In this document: positions 1 through 16,360 of the stretch, piece by piece
Position numbering within the stretch: the stretch's first letter is position 1
Layout: every line of letters starts with the position of its first letter
The notes under the pieces: model-generated
What the model saw: the letters and a program-made list of their open reading frames with translations, nothing else
Told to the model about the DNA's origin: nothing
Databases searched by the model: none
Assembly (NCBI RefSeq): GCF_020379485.1
Contig: NC_063437.1
Coordinates: 434,001-498,000 of the forward strand
Direction of reading: 5' to 3'
Length of the DNA: 64,000 bases
Origin: Brassica napus
Taxonomy: Eukaryota; Streptophyta; Magnoliopsida; Brassicales; Brassicaceae
Program-made: the position numbers and the translations under genes

Positions 1-4011
<4,011 letters not shown>

Positions 4012-4056
<45 letters not shown>
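4012..4056. repeat. (TA)n microsatellite
   Basis: A run of alternating T and A of about 45 bases lies just left of a MITE. It is expected to vary in length between accessions. Confidence 0.95.
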
Positions 4057-4058
<2 letters not shown>

Positions 4059-4091
4059 ATTATTGTCTTTCGGTTTGTTTGAAAGAATATA

Positions 4092-4358
4092 TTCCCTTTG
4101 TTCCTAAAAGATCCATATTTTAGAAAAAACTTTTGTTTCAAAAAGATACATATTTTATATTTTCAATGTAATTTTTCTCAACTAATAATGAGAAATTGTG
4201 AAGTTCAAGAACATTAATTGCATTTCTTAAAATCTTATTGGTTTTAAAATATATGAAATTTAAAATTACAAAAAATATGCATTTATAGTTAAGTTTTAAT
4301 ATGTTTTATTAAAAAGTGTGAAAATTCTAAAACATGAATCTTTTAGGAACGGAGAGAG
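4092..4358. mobile_element. Stowaway-like MITE with TA duplication
   Basis: A 267-bp non-coding element. Its ends form an imperfect inverted repeat of about 33 bp (left TTCCCTTTGTTCCTAAAAGA, right the complement of TCTTTTAGGAACGGAGAGAG), flanked by TA on both sides (4090-4091 and 4359-4360). The interior is AT-rich with no ORF. The CTCCCTCCGTTCC-type ends and TA duplication match the Tc1/mariner Stowaway group. Relatives with the same end type lie at 5662, 15707, 35076 and 35291. Confidence 0.75.
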
Positions 4359-5661
4359 TATCAAATATTGTCGTTGTCAATAAACCAGAACTAAGCATAC
4401 TCATGTAGTTAATACAAATGGTTTGAACCTGAAAGTCTGAAACATTCAAACACTGTCTTTATCACATTAACCGACATTAACTGCGATGATACCGTTTCGT
4501 TTGAAGAAGCAATTAGATGAGCAGAAGAAAATGACAGAAAAGAATAGCTTAAACCAAAAGAAACTCTCAAACAATGTTATAAAGAGATGGAAGAAAAGAG
4601 GGGGAAAAGAAAAAGAACAAATATGTTCCCCACCACTCCTACCACTACCATCACCATTCTTCATTTTTCCTCTTCTTTCTTTCTTCTTCAAACTTTTCTT
4701 TAAACCATTCTTTGTTTTATGTGTGTCCTAAAATACACCATTCTTTGTCTCCTGAACGTTTTTATATCTATCTTTTACACTCTCCTTTTTTCTAGATTAC
4801 CAATATGTTGCATGTATTTGGTCAGTACTTTTCTTTGGTTCTGATACAACGTATGAAATATTTAAAAAAAGGATTAGAAACAGAAAGAGTCATCAAGATA
4901 TCAAGATCATATTTCAGCAAGGTTTTCCATGAAAGGTGAAACACTCCCAAATTACTATCAAACTTTAGCAAATTAAATAATAGTTTCTAAAATTAATCAA
5001 ACATGCAGAACTGAGATTATAGAACAAACGGAATATGCTCATTGCATAGAAACTCATTTCAAAAGGAAAATAGTGACTCTCAGTTTCAAGGCACTCATAG
5101 TTTTCTAGCTTCAAGATTTAATGATAATGTCTTGTCCTTTTATAAATCATTAACTTGTTAAGAGAATTTTCAAACCTCTCTTTTTGAGAACAAAATAATA
5201 ATTTATTGTGTTTTATACTAGTAAATTATAAGAATTCAACTTTACTGCAATGTGTTTGCTTGTCAGTAAAATCATGGGGTAGCTTCAACTCAAGGATGAT
5301 TGAATGTCTCGTGAGTATTTGTAGCCTCTTGCTGGCCAACTCATTTCATTTTCCTCGTTTTCACTTCTTCCTTTTGTTGTCACAAAGTTGACAATAGAAA
5401 CAAATGCAAGATCATTTTTTTTTATTTTTTTTTACATTTCCATAGGTAATTAAAATATACGATGCAAATTGTACCACTACTCTATTCTCTATATAGGTTC
5501 GAAACCATTTATCAAACGGCATTTCGTTAAACATATTCTTATGAGATAAAATCATACAATTATGTGTTTATAATCAATAATTGCAGTTAAACTTAATCAC
5601 TCTTAACAATCCGTCTTGACGGTTTAAGATAACTTTTTGGTTGGTTGCAACCCAAAAAAGG
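4359..5661. other. intergenic spacer, no gene seen
   Basis: Short overlapping frames on both strands around 4.47-4.73 kb are pyrimidine/purine-biased low-complexity sequence, not coding. No RNA gene or transposon terminus was recognised. Confidence 0.45.
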
Positions 5662-5910
5662 TACTCCTTCTGTTTCAATATAGATGATGTTTTAGGTGAT
5701 TGTTTTTGTTTCACAATAGATGATGTTTTCATATATCTAGGTAACTTTAACTTTATCAAAAACTGTGTAACCAATTGTGTATTTATATTTTTGTTTATAA
5801 TTAAATAAATTAGTTTTAAATTATATTTTAATGACTTTTGTTTAGAAAATATAATTTTCTTAATATGTGTGCAAAGAACCAAAACTTCATCTATTATGAA
5901 ACAGAGAGTG
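5662..5910. mobile_element. Stowaway-like MITE, decayed
   Basis: Left end TACTCCTTCTGTTTCAATAT and right end, read inversely, TCACTCTCTGTTTCATAATA; both continue into a 'GATGA(T/A)GTTTT' segment. About 249 bp and non-coding. The right-hand TA has become TG, so the target duplication is imperfect. Confidence 0.6.
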
Positions 5911-6020
5911 AGAACATGTTTCTTTAATCACAATTCGAAGTTACAAAACAGAGGAAGATTTAGATTTGGTCTCTAAATTAGTCTAGGAGGGTAATCTAGT
6001 GAGGTATTAGTAATGTTCTT

Positions 6021-6212
6021 TATTATGATATTAGATTGGTTATTGATATCGGTTTGTTCCGGTTATCTAATGGTTAGCGTATCTATATATATTAATGTAA
6101 ATGTAACAGACTTTCTCTGAGCTTGTATTGAATGTGAATAACAAACTTCTTGATCTTCATCTCTTTCACTCTCGAGCTCGCTATCTCTCTCATCTGGAAT
6201 CGAGTGTTAATA
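6021..6212 (+). repeat. 5' LTR of copia element
   Basis: 192 bp, beginning TATTATGATATTAG and ending GAGTGTTAATA, giving a short TATTA..TAATA inverted terminus instead of the usual TG..CA. A TATA-like stretch (tatctatatatatt, about 6079-6092) probably marks the Pol II promoter. Confidence 0.93.
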
Positions 6213-6226
6213 TGGTATCAGAGCTC
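6213..6226 (+). other. Primer binding site (tRNA-iMet type)
   Basis: TGGTATCAGAGCTC follows the 5' LTR with no gap. TGGTATCAGAGC is the usual plant copia PBS, complementary to the 3' end of initiator tRNA-Met, where minus-strand cDNA synthesis begins. Confidence 0.92.
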
Positions 6227-6460
6227 TCAATCATCACTTCCGCTTCGTTCATTCAAGTATGAGCTCACCGATTCCTTTGTACCTTCGATTTGTGAATCTC
6301 TTTCTCGGCGTTTTCCTGGAGTTAGTTCTTGGAGTCCAGATTTGTTTCGCGTTGTTGATTCTGCGATTCTCTTCTTGAGGATCGTCTTTTCGGTTGATCG
6401 ATTCATTCGGTTTCTTTCGATACTGCGTTTTCAAGAAGATTGGTGTTTGGTGTTGCGACA

Positions 6461-9400
6461 ATGGTGAATCCCACAGATCTGGAACCGGATCTTCATTCTC
6501 AGCTCCCGGATTCTGGAGATTCCTCACGCTATCATGCTGATAAGTATGAGAATCCGTATTATTTACATAATACGGATCATCCTGGCTTAGTCTTGGTTTC
6601 GGATCGCTTAACGACTGCTGCGGAGTTTCATTCATGGCGTAGATCAGTTCGTATGGCGTTGAATGTGAGAAATAAGCTGGGGTTCATTGATGGTACGATT
6701 CCTAAACCTCTCAGTACTCATCGAGACTATGGTGCGTGGTCAAGATGCAATGACATTGTAGCAACTTGGCTTATGAATTCAGTTTCGAAGAAAATTGGTC
6801 AGAGTTTGCTGTTTATCTCTACTGCTGAAGGGATATGGAACAATTTGATTTCAAGATTTAAACAGGACGATGCACCACGGGTTTATGATTTGGAGCAGCG
6901 TCTTAGCAAGATTGAACAAGGTTCACTGGATGTTTCCACGTACTATACGGAGTTGGTCACACTTTGGGAGGAGCATAAGAACTATGTGGAGCTTCCTGTG
7001 TGCACATGTGGACATTGTGAGTGTGATGCTGCTGCTCTATGGGAGAAACTACAGCAAAGGAGTAGAGTTACAAAGTTTCTCATGGGCTTAAACGAGTCTT
7101 ATGAGCAAACTAGGCGTCATATATTGATGTTGAAACCAATACCCACGATTGAAGAGGCGTTCAACATTGTGACTCAAGATGAGCGACAGAAGGCTCTGCG
7201 TCTACCTCCTAAGTCTGATAATGTTGCTTTCCAAACTTTGGCACCCACTCAGTCTCCTTTGGTGCAGTCTAACGCAAATGTGATGAATGAGAATGCGTAT
7301 ATTGCTGCATACAACACTCGTGGTTCCTATCAAAAGCCTGTTTGTACACATTGTGGGAAGATAGGTCATACGATTCAAAAGTGTTTCAAGCTACATGAGT
7401 TTCCACCGGGGTACAAAACTCATGGCAGTGGTTCATACAACAAGAATCAGTCTATGCCGAAGACTCAACAGACCTCATCTTCTCCACACAATGGACAGCA
7501 AATGCAGTTGATGTCTAATCCTTCGGTGGCACAACAGGCAAATGCTATAGCCAATGTGCATTCTGATTTTGGCGTTGCAAAGTATGGTTATGGTCAGCCA
7601 CAGCAGCCTCAAATTACCACTGCTGGCACAAATTTTACTTTGCAAGACTTTACACCACAGCAAATTCAACACCTCATTTCTCAATTTAACACTCAAGTTC
7701 GAGTTCAAGAGCCGATTACTTCATCTTCACGGGCTACAATCACTGAGAATGGTGTCATGGCTACTACTTCCACGTCTGGTATACCTTTTCCTTCAAAATC
7801 TCTTACATCAGAAAATAACATTCTTACTTTCCAAAACCATTGCTTATCTACTTTACAAAACCTTATACCCAGTGATGCTTGGATAATAGATAGTGGAGCC
7901 TCTAGTCATGTTTGTTCTGCTTTAGAATTGTTTACAGATTTGTCTTCTGTTTCTAGTGTTACAGTGACATTACCGAATGGTACTACGGTTCCTATCACGC
8001 ATACTGGTACTATCCGCATTACGGATTCATTGGTTTTGTATAATGTTTTACATGTGCCTGATTTTAGATTCAACTTGATCAGTGTTAGTTGCTTGGTTAA
8101 GACATTGATGTGTTCTGCTCATTTCTTTCCTCATGCTTGTTTTCTTCAGGATCTTTCTCAGGGATTGATGATTGGGAGGGGTAATCTTTATCATAATCTC
8201 TACATCTTGGAGCACTCAACCCTCTCATCATCAAAACTGGATAGTCTTTTCTGTGGTTCTGTCGTTCCTTCTGATCGTTTGTGGCATCAAAGATTGGGTC
8301 ATCCATCATCTGCAATATTACAACAGTTAGTTCCTAGCATTCCTTCTTTGAAGAGCATTACGCATGATTCGTCTCATTGTCCCATTTGTCCATTAGCTAA
8401 ACAAAAACGTCTTGCTTATGTTTCACATAATAATCTTTCATCCAATTCTTTTGATTTGATTCATTTGGATATATGGGGTCCTTTTAGCGTCGAGTCTGTT
8501 GAAGGTTTCAAGTATTTCTTTACTATAGTAGATGATTGTACACGGATGACTTGGGTGTATATGCTTAAAAATAAAAATGATGTTTTAACAATCTTCCCTG
8601 CTTTTGTTAAGCTCATTCAGACACAGTTTAATAAAACGATTAAAGCAATACGTTCAGATAATGCTCCAGAACTTGCTTTTCAAGCATTGATCAAAGAACA
8701 TGGAATCATTCATCATTTTTCTTGTGCATACACACCTCAACAGAATTCAGTTGTAGAAAGAAAACATCAGCATCTCTTGAATGTCGCTAGGGCTCTTTTG
8801 TTTCAATCAAATGTTCCTCTTCCATATTGGAGTGATTGTATACTGACAGCAACTTTTTTGATAAATAGATTGCCTTCCCCTCTACTCGGTTTTAAGTCAC
8901 CATTTGAGTTACTTTTGGGAAAAACTCCAGATTACACTTCTTTTAAAAATTTTGGCTGTTTGTGTTATGTTTCAACACATATGAAAGACAGGAATAAGTT
9001 TTCTCCTCGTGCAAAGCCTTGTATATTTTTAGGATATCCTACTGGTTTTAAAGGTTACAAAGTTTTGGATTTGGAGTCTCATTCCACTTCAATTTCTCGT
9101 AATGTTGTGTTTCATGAACATGAATTTCCTTTTAAAACTAGTGATCTTCTTTCTGAAGCTGTGGATATGTTCCCTAATACCATTTTGCCACTTCCTGTGC
9201 CATTTCACTTTGTTGATACAATGCCTTGTCATTCAGTGCCGAATGTTTCCATTAATGATACATCTTCTTCTTCTGTGACTGTTGAACCTGATGCATCTAG
9301 AGTTTCTCGTTCTCATACTAGATCTTCGGCTAGTATGCCTTCTGTTCCTGCTAGTACTGTTGATACTTCTGTGCCAATGCCTAGATCAAAACGAACTACT

Positions 9401-11167
9401 AAGGCTCCTAGCTATCTTTCTGAGTATCACTGCAATTTGGTCTCTTATAATTCTCCAATAGAACCTCCTCCGGTCTATTGTTTTTCATCTCTTATAACCA
9501 CTTCGACTACCCCTTACCCTTTATCCTCTGTTCTTTCTTATGATAAACTTCATCCCACCTATCAATCCTATGTTTTTGCTTACACTGCTGAGACTGAACC
9601 TAAGAACTTTCGTCAAGCCATGACATCTGACAAGTGGAAAGAGTCAGTCAATGTGGAGTTTGAAGCTCTTGAGCTGAATAGGACTTGGGATGTTGAATCG
9701 TTACCTGATGGGAAGAATGTTGTTGGATGTAAGTGGGTCTTCACCATCAAATATAATCCTGATGGTACTGTGGAGAGGTATAAGTCAAGGTTGGTTGCTC
9801 AGGGTTTTACACAGCAAGAAGGGCTTGATTATCTAGATACTTTCTCTCCGGTGGCGAAGTTGACGAGTGTGAAGCTTCTTCTGAGTTTAGCTGCAGCCAG
9901 AGGATACAAGTTAACACAAATGGATGTTTCTAATGCCTTTTTGCATGGTGATCTCGAAGAAGAAATCTATATGAGTCTTCCACAAGGTTATACTCCTCCT
10001 CCTGGTATGATTCTTCCACCTAATCCGGTTTGTCGCCTTAGGAAGTCTCTTTATGGGCTTAAACAAGCTTCACGCCAATGGTACAAGCGATTCTCTTCAG
10101 TTCTATTGGGAGCTAACTTCATTCAATCACCGGCTGATAACACCTTGTTTGTGAAAGCTACTTCCTCCTCTTTTGTGGCTGTTTTAGTCTATGTGGACGA
10201 CATCTTGATTGCTTCAAATGATGATGCAGCATTGGCTAATCTACAGTCCTTATTGCGTTCGGAGTTCAAGATCAAGGATCTTGGTCCGGCTCGATTTTTT
10301 CTAGGCTTGGAGATAGCAAGATCTTCTGATGGAATCTCTGTCTGTCAAAGGAAGTATGCTCTGAATTTACTTGAAGACTCGGGATTATTAGGCTGTAAGC
10401 CAAGCTCTGTTCCTATGGATCCTTCTCTGCATCTTACTAAGGATCTTGGTACTCCTTTGTCGAGTCCTACGGTTTACAGAGAGCTTATTGGACGCTTGCT
10501 TTATCTTACTATTACAAGACCCGATATTACTTTTGCTGTTCATCAGCTTAGCCAGTTCTTATCAGCTCCTACCGATACACATTTACAGGCAGCTCATAAG
10601 GTTTTGCGGTACATTAAGACTAATCCAGGACAGGGTTTGATGTATGCTGCAGAGAATGAGTTGTGCTTAAATGCTTTTGCGGATGCAGACTGGGCGACTT
10701 GTAAAGAAACTAGAAGATCTATCACGGGGTTTTGTGTGTATTTGGGCACGTCTTTGATCTCTTGGAAGTCAAAGAAACAATCGGTTGTTAGTAGGAGTAG
10801 CACCGAGGCTGAATACAGAAGTTTGGCTCTGACTACATGTGAGATTATATGGTTACAGCAACTGCTTGTTGACTTGCGGGTACCGTCTTCTCCGGCTAAA
10901 CTCTACTGTGATAACAAGTCAGCATTGCACATAGCTATGAATCCTGTGTTTCATGAGCGAACGAAACACATTGATATTGACTGTCATACAGTGCGTGATC
11001 AGATTAAAGCCGGCAAGCTGAAGACATTTCATGTTTCTACGACTGCTCAGCTTGCAGATATTCTCACCAAAGCGCTTCATCCGGGTCCATTCCATTCTTT
11101 ACTCAGACGTATGTCCATTTCAAGTCTTTATCATCTCGAACCAGACATCTCGATGGTCAAGACTTGA
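6461..11167 (+). CDS. Copia gag-pol polyprotein (1,568 aa, intact)
   Basis: One uninterrupted frame encodes the whole retrotransposon polyprotein. Starting at the first in-frame ATG (6461; the frame is open a little further upstream), the order is: a Gag/UBN2 region in the first ~250 residues; a CCHC zinc knuckle (C295, C298, H303, C308); an aspartic protease [10 protein letters not shown] with D477; a GAG-pre-integrase HxxLGH region near residue 608; an integrase core with D670, D733 and E766; a copia reverse transcriptase with YVDD at 1244-1247; and RNase H (ADADWA, D1408, and SSTEAEY). The protein would assemble virus-like particles, cleave itself, copy its RNA and integrate the cDNA. No stop, frameshift or lost key residue was found. 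The leader between PBS and ATG is about 235 bases. The stop lies 8 bases before the 3' LTR. Confidence 0.95.
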   Translation: MVNPTDLEPDLHSQLPDSGDSSRYHADKYENPYYLHNTDHPGLVLVSDRLTTAAEFHSWRRSVRMALNVRNKLGFIDGTIPKPLSTHRDYGAWSRCNDIVATWLMNSVSKKIGQSLLFISTAEGIWNNLISRFKQDDAPRVYDLEQRLSKIEQGSLDVSTYYTELVTLWEEHKNYVELPVCTCGHCECDAAALWEKLQQRSRVTKFLMGLNESYEQTRRHILMLKPIPTIEEAFNIVTQDERQKALRLPPKSDNVAFQTLAPTQSPLVQSNANVMNENAYIAAYNTRGSYQKPVCTHCGKIGHTIQKCFKLHEFPPGYKTHGSGSYNKNQSMPKTQQTSSSPHNGQQMQLMSNPSVAQQANAIANVHSDFGVAKYGYGQPQQPQITTAGTNFTLQDFTPQQIQHLISQFNTQVRVQEPITSSSRATITENGVMATTSTSGIPFPSKSLTSENNILTFQNHCLSTLQNLIPSDAWIIDSGASSHVCSALELFTDLSSVSSVTVTLPNGTTVPITHTGTIRITDSLVLYNVLHVPDFRFNLISVSCLVKTLMCSAHFFPHACFLQDLSQGLMIGRGNLYHNLYILEHSTLSSSKLDSLFCGSVVPSDRLWHQRLGHPSSAILQQLVPSIPSLKSITHDSSHCPICPLAKQKRLAYVSHNNLSSNSFDLIHLDIWGPFSVESVEGFKYFFTIVDDCTRMTWVYMLKNKNDVLTIFPAFVKLIQTQFNKTIKAIRSDNAPELAFQALIKEHGIIHHFSCAYTPQQNSVVERKHQHLLNVARALLFQSNVPLPYWSDCILTATFLINRLPSPLLGFKSPFELLLGKTPDYTSFKNFGCLCYVSTHMKDRNKFSPRAKPCIFLGYPTGFKGYKVLDLESHSTSISRNVVFHEHEFPFKTSDLLSEAVDMFPNTILPLPVPFHFVDTMPCHSVPNVSINDTSSSSVTVEPDASRVSRSHTRSSASMPSVPASTVDTSVPMPRSKRTTKAPSYLSEYHCNLVSYNSPIEPPPVYCFSSLITTSTTPYPLSSVLSYDKLHPTYQSYVFAYTAETEPKNFRQAMTSDKWKESVNVEFEALELNRTWDVESLPDGKNVVGCKWVFTIKYNPDGTVERYKSRLVAQGFTQQEGLDYLDTFSPVAKLTSVKLLLSLAAARGYKLTQMDVSNAFLHGDLEEEIYMSLPQGYTPPPGMILPPNPVCRLRKSLYGLKQASRQWYKRFSSVLLGANFIQSPADNTLFVKATSSSFVAVLVYVDDILIASNDDAALANLQSLLRSEFKIKDLGPARFFLGLEIARSSDGISVCQRKYALNLLEDSGLLGCKPSSVPMDPSLHLTKDLGTPLSSPTVYRELIGRLLYLTITRPDITFAVHQLSQFLSAPTDTHLQAAHKVLRYIKTNPGQGLMYAAENELCLNAFADADWATCKETRRSITGFCVYLGTSLISWKSKKQSVVSRSSTEAEYRSLALTTCEIIWLQQLLVDLRVPSSPAKLYCDNKSALHIAMNPVFHERTKHIDIDCHTVRDQIKAGKLKTFHVSTTAQLADILTKALHPGPFHSLLRRMSISSLYHLEPDISMVKT

Positions 11168-11175
11168 GGGGGGCG
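11164..11175 (+). other. Polypurine tract of copia element
   Basis: TTGAGGGGGGCG sits directly before the 3' LTR and contains the TGA stop of gag-pol. It would prime plus-strand synthesis. Confidence 0.85.
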
Positions 11176-11367
11176 TATTATGATATTAGATTGGTTATTG
11201 ATATCGGTTTGTTCCGGTTATCTAATGGTTAGCGTATCTATATATATTAATGTAAATGTAACAGACTTTCTCTGAGCTTGTATTGAATGTGAATAACAAA
11301 CTTCTTGATCTTCATCTCTTTCACTCTCGAGCTCGCTATCTCTCTCATCTGGAATCGAGTGTTAATA
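11176..11367 (+). repeat. 3' LTR of copia element
   Basis: 192 bp, identical by eye to the 5' LTR at 6021-6212, and followed by the second TTCTT copy at 11368-11372. Confidence 0.93.
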
Positions 11368-11372
11368 TTCTT

Positions 11373-12354
11373 TTCATGTATTTTACTATTATATTTGAGT
11401 TTGTTGAAGCTTCTTAAAGCAAAGATACGGGGTATGTGCGTGCGTCTTAATATTGAGGTGTTATGTGCGTGCCTTCTTTTTGAAGAGAACTATTGATACT
11501 ATATTTTATTTCTACTATTTTGATTTTAGATTATGCACTAACCCCGCCGTGATTGATTCGGGCTTCTTTTTTTTTTTCGTTTTTTTATTAATTCCCAAAT
11601 CCTAAAACGTGAAAAAGATATGTGTGGTTGCCTGGTTGGTTAGTGCGTACTCCAAAATCAGAAACTTAATTTTGTGGACACGCTGGAGCTACGATAATTA
11701 TTCTTTTTAAGCTCTTACAGATAAACTTTCATGTTCCCATGCAATATTGCGTCTATCTTCGTTTTTGTTAGAGGCTTGTATCGCAAGTCACCTCCGCAAT
11801 TGTCTAATATATTTGCAGATTTATAAGTCCAGCATAATATATATTATAACCATGTTATTTCTTTCTCTTTGTGATATATATTCTGTTCTGCGTACATGGA
11901 TTTGCTTACTAACTTAGATTCAACATTTGAATCAAATGGTTATAAAAATATGAGGTATGAAAGAATAAGGCCTCCCTATACCTACTGAGCTAAGAACCCG
12001 AGGATGATCGTTGTCAACACTAGAGAGACCAGAGAGGCTCTATGAAGAGGAAAACAAAACCTTGAAGAAGAAGAAGAAGAGATCTCTGCAGCTTTTGGAT
12101 CAACACTCCGATCTACACCTGTTTGATTAACACTGCACAAAAGAATATATATATATATATATATATACATATAGGATAAATATAATATTTGAAACAAAAG
12201 CTTATCCCAGTCGAAAATGATGTCAACATAAATATAAATTATGATCTGAATCAACAGATAAAATGGTTCTCTTATGAGAGTTACATGAATGTTACAGATT
12301 TGGGGTTTAAGATAAATAAGTTTGAAAGAATAAGATGGGGTTTCAAAGATTTAC
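11373..12354. other. spacer downstream of pectin acetylesterase gene
   Basis: It probably includes the 3' UTR of the minus-strand pectin acetylesterase gene at its right end, with an (AT)n run near 12146-12166 and a GAA-rich run near 12066-12080. No other gene was seen. Confidence 0.5.
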
Positions 12355-14526
12355 TCACTCGAAAATCAGATTGTGACATGTTTTGTCACATGGGTAAGCA
12401 CAGTCGATGGCTTTGATATTTTTGGCTCGGTCGAAGTACCAGTCACCTACAGTCTCTGCCACTCTCTGCTAACAAAGACGATCGTGAGCAGGAGTTTAAT
12501 AACTAACCTCTGTATGATTAAAGAGTTCTTTTGAGGGGTGATGTTACCTTTCCGTTAAGTTGGGGAGAATCTTGGGCAAACCAAGTGTCCTGTCTTTCGG
12601 TCTGACAATGCGCGAAGCAAGAGTTTATGAAAAGACCGTTCTGGTCGGATTTTGAGAATGAATTTACGGCATACATCATTTGGTTCCTGAAGTCTATTTT
12701 ATGGAAGGAGGAAAAAAAAAGGTATTAGAAACCATCAACGTGGTGCAGGCTCAAGCATAGAGTAGAGAAGAGTGGACCTTGGAAGAATTGGATCTGTGAT
12801 GAGTTACATTGCGAGTGATCTGATTTGCATGCCTTCCAGATGCCGCCTGGGTCAGCGGTTGGAGGAGCTAAGCTCTCTTGGATCTGTTAGAGAAAGTTCA
12901 AGAATCAAACACCGTGTACGGATGAGACAATGGTCAAGATGAAAAAAAAACGAGATTATCACCTGCCATGAGTCATATGCTGTGTTGAGAAGAAACATTG
13001 GGGTTTTGATGTCTGAAACCAAGTTCTGAGGAAAGAAGCACTGAGGAAAAAGCACAAAAGATTCTCTCAAGGCCTTGTCTACTTGTTGTAACTTTGCAGG
13101 ATCAAACAGTGATATTAAAAAGGTGAAAGAGATGTACCGAGGTAGGATCTAAATGGTTTGTACAAGTGCTGGACAAGCCCTTCTGGAGGTTCTGTAAATC
13201 AACAGAAAAAAGTATCAAGTGAGCATATGATAATTTTAAGTTATATACACTTTATTCATGCCTATTTCAAAAAAAAAAAAAAGTATGGATCTGAGGTTAC
13301 CTGCACTGTAACAACACCTTGGAACATATTCCTGAGCGAGTGGCCCCCAGAGACATCCACTCTGCATTTTCCATCATAACATTTCAAAGTTTTCCAGAAA
13401 ATAATACTTCTCCTAAAACAGAAAAGCAAAAAAAGTTGAAGAGATAATTACGCGTCTAGAAACATTCCAGCATCACTTAAGCACTTGACTTTAGTGGAAC
13501 TAGGCAACAGCTCTCTGAACTCATCACAGTGCAAGATGGAAGCTAATCCCCCAGCTGAGCATCCAGAAAGCAGAGCCTGTGATAAAAAAAATATTCACTT
13601 CCAAGTGATTAGATAAGAAGATCAATAGTCTGATAGAGACCCAGTGAAATGTAAAAAAGACCTGGTTTGCTTGCTTCATGCCTAAAGACAAGAACTCTTC
13701 CATAGCCGCTTGCCAAATCCGTTGTCCTCTATAGAAAATTTGTGAACTCTACAAACAAGCCATTTGCAACAAACCATAAGAAAAAAAAAAGGTATAGATT
13801 GTGAACCACAAAACACACTATTGTCTCTCATCTGACTAACCTCGTCCTGACTATCACCAGCGAAAGACGCACCATCACAGTACCGCAACTTGACCCTATT
13901 CCAGTTAAAGAAGTCTGCAAAAGCCACCAACAGAGTTGGTTATAATACAACTATTGAGCATTTATAAAATGAAGTAACAAACCAGGATTCTCTAGAGGCT
14001 TATTGCTCAAGATCCCAGTGAAAGGCAAGGTCTTTTCCATGAAATTAGAGGAGCCACGTCGACTGGTTTTGCGATACACACAGGTCCTATGGTTGTTACA
14101 CCATCCCCCACCCTACACATCACACAAATTGCATTATAAAACATTTAAATTTGTAGAAGGTTACTAGTAGAGATACCTCAAGCTGGATAAGCCAATTGTT
14201 AGCACCAGAGCCAAAACCACGATCCAGATGATAACCAGGTAACGTCCCATCTAAGCACACTGCACCATCATTTCAAAAAACACAATCAAGATTCGATGAA
14301 TCTGAGTCTACGAGAGAGAGAGAGAGAGTGTGTTACCAGCTCCTTTGGAGCCAGCTCCTTGGATCAAGGTGAGAGGCACCATGGCGACCTCAGGCGCCAT
14401 CAGCTTCTTCTCGAGCAGCGATATCGCAATCTCAGTATCTCCGTCGCTAGATCCGCTCCGAACCACCGCCGCGGCTGAGCATAGCGAGCACACAATCCAC
14501 AACAACAACAACACGCTCCTCATCAT
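12355..14526 (-). CDS. PAE: Pectin acetylesterase, 12 exons, 414 aa
   Basis: Removes acetyl esters from pectin in the cell wall. I traced 12 exons with GT..AG borders: 14337-14526, 14177-14259, 13983-14112, 13841-13914, 13662-13748, 13452-13576, 13301-13361, 13138-13191, 12963-13040, 12778-12883, 12548-12693 and 12355-12465. They join in phase to 414 residues ending in TGA. Residues 1-~24 form a hydrophobic secretion signal after a double Met. Family blocks follow in order: [22 protein letters not shown], the nucleophile motif GCSAGG (Ser195), [18 protein letters not shown] (Asp291, probable triad member), NSCFAHCQ (His358, probable) and VGDWYFDR. Many Cys residues fit an extracellular enzyme of the Notum/PAE family. 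It is intact. Position beside CYP20-3 suggests the orthologue of Arabidopsis At3g62060 (PAE6); this is from memory. Confidence 0.93.
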
Positions 14527-15706
14527 CTCCTTCGCTGAGCTTAAGGAGAAAGCTCGAGCGAGCGCGAAAACTTTGGATTGAGAGATTGAATTTCGATTTC
14601 TTTTTGTTAGTCTAATCACAGTGACTACTAGTGCATGAAGAAGAGACACAACAATAAAAATTCAAAATGATTTTTATTGTTGTAAAGTGAAAAAAAAAGA
14701 GTAAAGCAGATGAAGAAGCTTTTTATAAATTCTCTCTCTCACGCGCTTCCTTTCTGTAATAATCATGTTCCGTCACCTAATTGTTTTGTTTTAATTTAAT
14801 AAATAAATCACACTGCATTAAATTCCATTATTTGTTTGCTTACAAATTTCGCAATAAATTTTTACAGATTTCATAATTGAGATTTAAATGTTTAAATTTT
14901 TGGTACTACATAGTACGTAAAATAACACAGTAAAGATACTATGAGGTTTTTATTATTATTTGTACAGTGAAATTAAAATTTATAGTAGCAGGAAGTAATT
15001 TTTTTTCCCCTTAATTTGATTCACAAATTTTTGTAAGATATTTCTGAGCATTTAGCAGATTTGTTTCTTTCTAAGACAATAATTTGATATTTTATTCTGA
15101 ATGACATTGTATATTAGATTATACTAATCGTTGATTTCCTACTATAAATATAATGACAGGTGCATGTTTTTATGCTTCAAATGTTCCTCCTCTTTCTGCG
15201 TAAATCTAGTTTTCTCAAAGAATGTAATAAATGTTATCATATTCTTAGATGTTCCTCCTCTTTTGGCGCATGTTCAGATCTCTTCTCATCTTTAAGTCTT
15301 TAACAATTGTTTTCTTCTTCATTTCCTTTGGTGATTTAAACTGCCACATCATTTTTGCAATTTCTGTGCTCAACAAATACATTATTACTACTATATCAAT
15401 ATCATTAATAATCAATGAATATTTTTGACTGTTATTTTGGATATCAAATATAAAATTAACAAAATATAAAATCTATATAGAGGTTTTCAAATAAATCATG
15501 AAAATTAGATTAGAGCTGCGATTCATTCTTGAGACAGAAAGTAAAGTCTCCGGTTAGATATAAAAAAATGTCTCCAGTTAGGTCATCCACCTTCGCTGAT
15601 GAGTTTAAAAAAATATGTTCAACTTCTTAGTAGATAAATTTACCCCTTTTTGGATAAATTTACACCAATTTGTGTTTATATCTGAAAATCAAGTTCAAAT
15701 CATAAG
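14527..15706. other. pectin acetylesterase promoter side and spacer
   Basis: The right-hand side of the minus-strand pectin acetylesterase start, so it should hold its 5' UTR and promoter. A (GA)n run (14310-14329) lies inside intron 1 just to the left. Nothing else was recognised. Confidence 0.4.
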
Positions 15707-15708
15707 TA

Positions 15709-15946
15709 CTCCTAAAAGATGTATGTTCTGGAAAAAAAAATTGTTTCAAAAAGATACATTTTTTACCTTTTCAATGTATGATTTTATGAAAAATTGTAAG
15801 TTTCAAAAAAATAAATGGTGTTTATTGAATTTCTATTAGCTAAAAGTTGTGGAAAATTGTTATTCACAAAAAACAATGCATATTTAGTGAGTTTTCTTAA
15901 TATATGTGAAAAGTCTAGAATATGCATCTTTTAAAAACAGAGGGAG
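15709..15946. mobile_element. Stowaway-like MITE, left end damaged
   Basis: The right end (CTTTTAAAAACAGAGGGAG then TA) and left end (TA then CTCCTAAAAGATG) are inverted versions of the same terminus, but the left copy lacks the middle 'CTCCGTTC' bases. TA flanks are at 15707-15708 and 15947-15948. The interior resembles the copy at 4092 ('ttgtttcaaaaagatacat'). Confidence 0.6.
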
Positions 15947-16011
15947 TAATATATACAAACTAATTTATAGATAAATTTCTTATTTTCTAAATGGTGACCG
16001 GCTCATTTCTT

Positions 16012-16360
16012 ACACCTTTGAAGCAGCCATTCGCATTGCAGACATCGTTGAACCACGCAAAGTGGTAAAAAAGGTCGCAACAAGATTCTTATTACATTTT
16101 CAGACACAGAAACTCGTCTCTATGCATCTTTTTTGTATTTTTCAGATGCTCTTCGATGATAGTATTCGTAACATCGGTAGTGCTAAAGCAACAGGGCTAA
16201 AAACCGTGTTCATTGGTGACTCGGTGCTAGTTCCAGGTGCAGACTATGCACTAAGCAGCATCCATAACAAGCTATACCAGAATTATGGGAAGACAACAAA
16301 GATAATAAGCTCGAGCCACTTGTTCAGCAAGCCCCGGTTGCAACCATGGTTCTAGCTTAA
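16012..16360 (+). pseudogene. Remnant of HAD-like hydrolase gene (last two exons)
   Basis: A leftover of a HAD-superfamily, pyrimidine 5'-nucleotidase-like gene. A first segment reads TFEAAIRIADIVEPRKV, then a short GT..AG intron, then LFDDSIRNIGSAKATGLKTV from 16146. The DDS and GLKTVFIG blocks are the Mg-binding motif IV region of the family. After SSIHN the frame is lost: a deletion of about 7 bases shifts the reading, and the expected tail resumes in another frame (..LWEDNK..EPLVQQAPVATM..) ending in TAA at 16358-16360. All upstream exons with the nucleophile DxDxT motif are absent. The place between a PAE and CYP20-3 matches Arabidopsis At3g62040 (recalled). Confidence 0.8.

Larger units (their letters stand above)
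6021..11367 (+). mobile_element. Complete Ty1/copia LTR retrotransposon
   Basis: A 5,347-bp element with two 192-bp LTRs, a primer binding site, an uninterrupted gag-pol frame and a purine-rich tract. It is flanked by the 5-bp target duplication TTCTT (6016-6020 and 11368-11372). I found no difference between the LTRs when reading them base by base, so insertion must be very recent. Domain order (Gag, CCHC knuckle, protease, integrase, reverse transcriptase, RNase H) places it in copia, not gypsy. Every catalytic motif that I could check is present, so it could be autonomous. The lineage was not assigned. Confidence 0.96.

Noticed and set aside
4467..4731. Overlapping small frames on both strands (about 75-80 codons)
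   Set aside because: Lys/Glu/Phe/Ser-rich low-complexity translation of a purine/pyrimidine-biased stretch; no start context or conserved motif.
6440..6460. Upstream extension of the copia frame before ATG 6461
   Set aside because: The extension begins with TTG, not ATG; the ATG at 6461 is the first in frame.
14308..14649. A 113-codon minus-strand frame beginning upstream of the pectin acetylesterase ATG
   Set aside because: The extra N-terminal part lacks a signal peptide start and runs into intron 1 at the other end; the ATG at 14526 with its hydrophobic leader and GT donor at 14336 explains the gene better.
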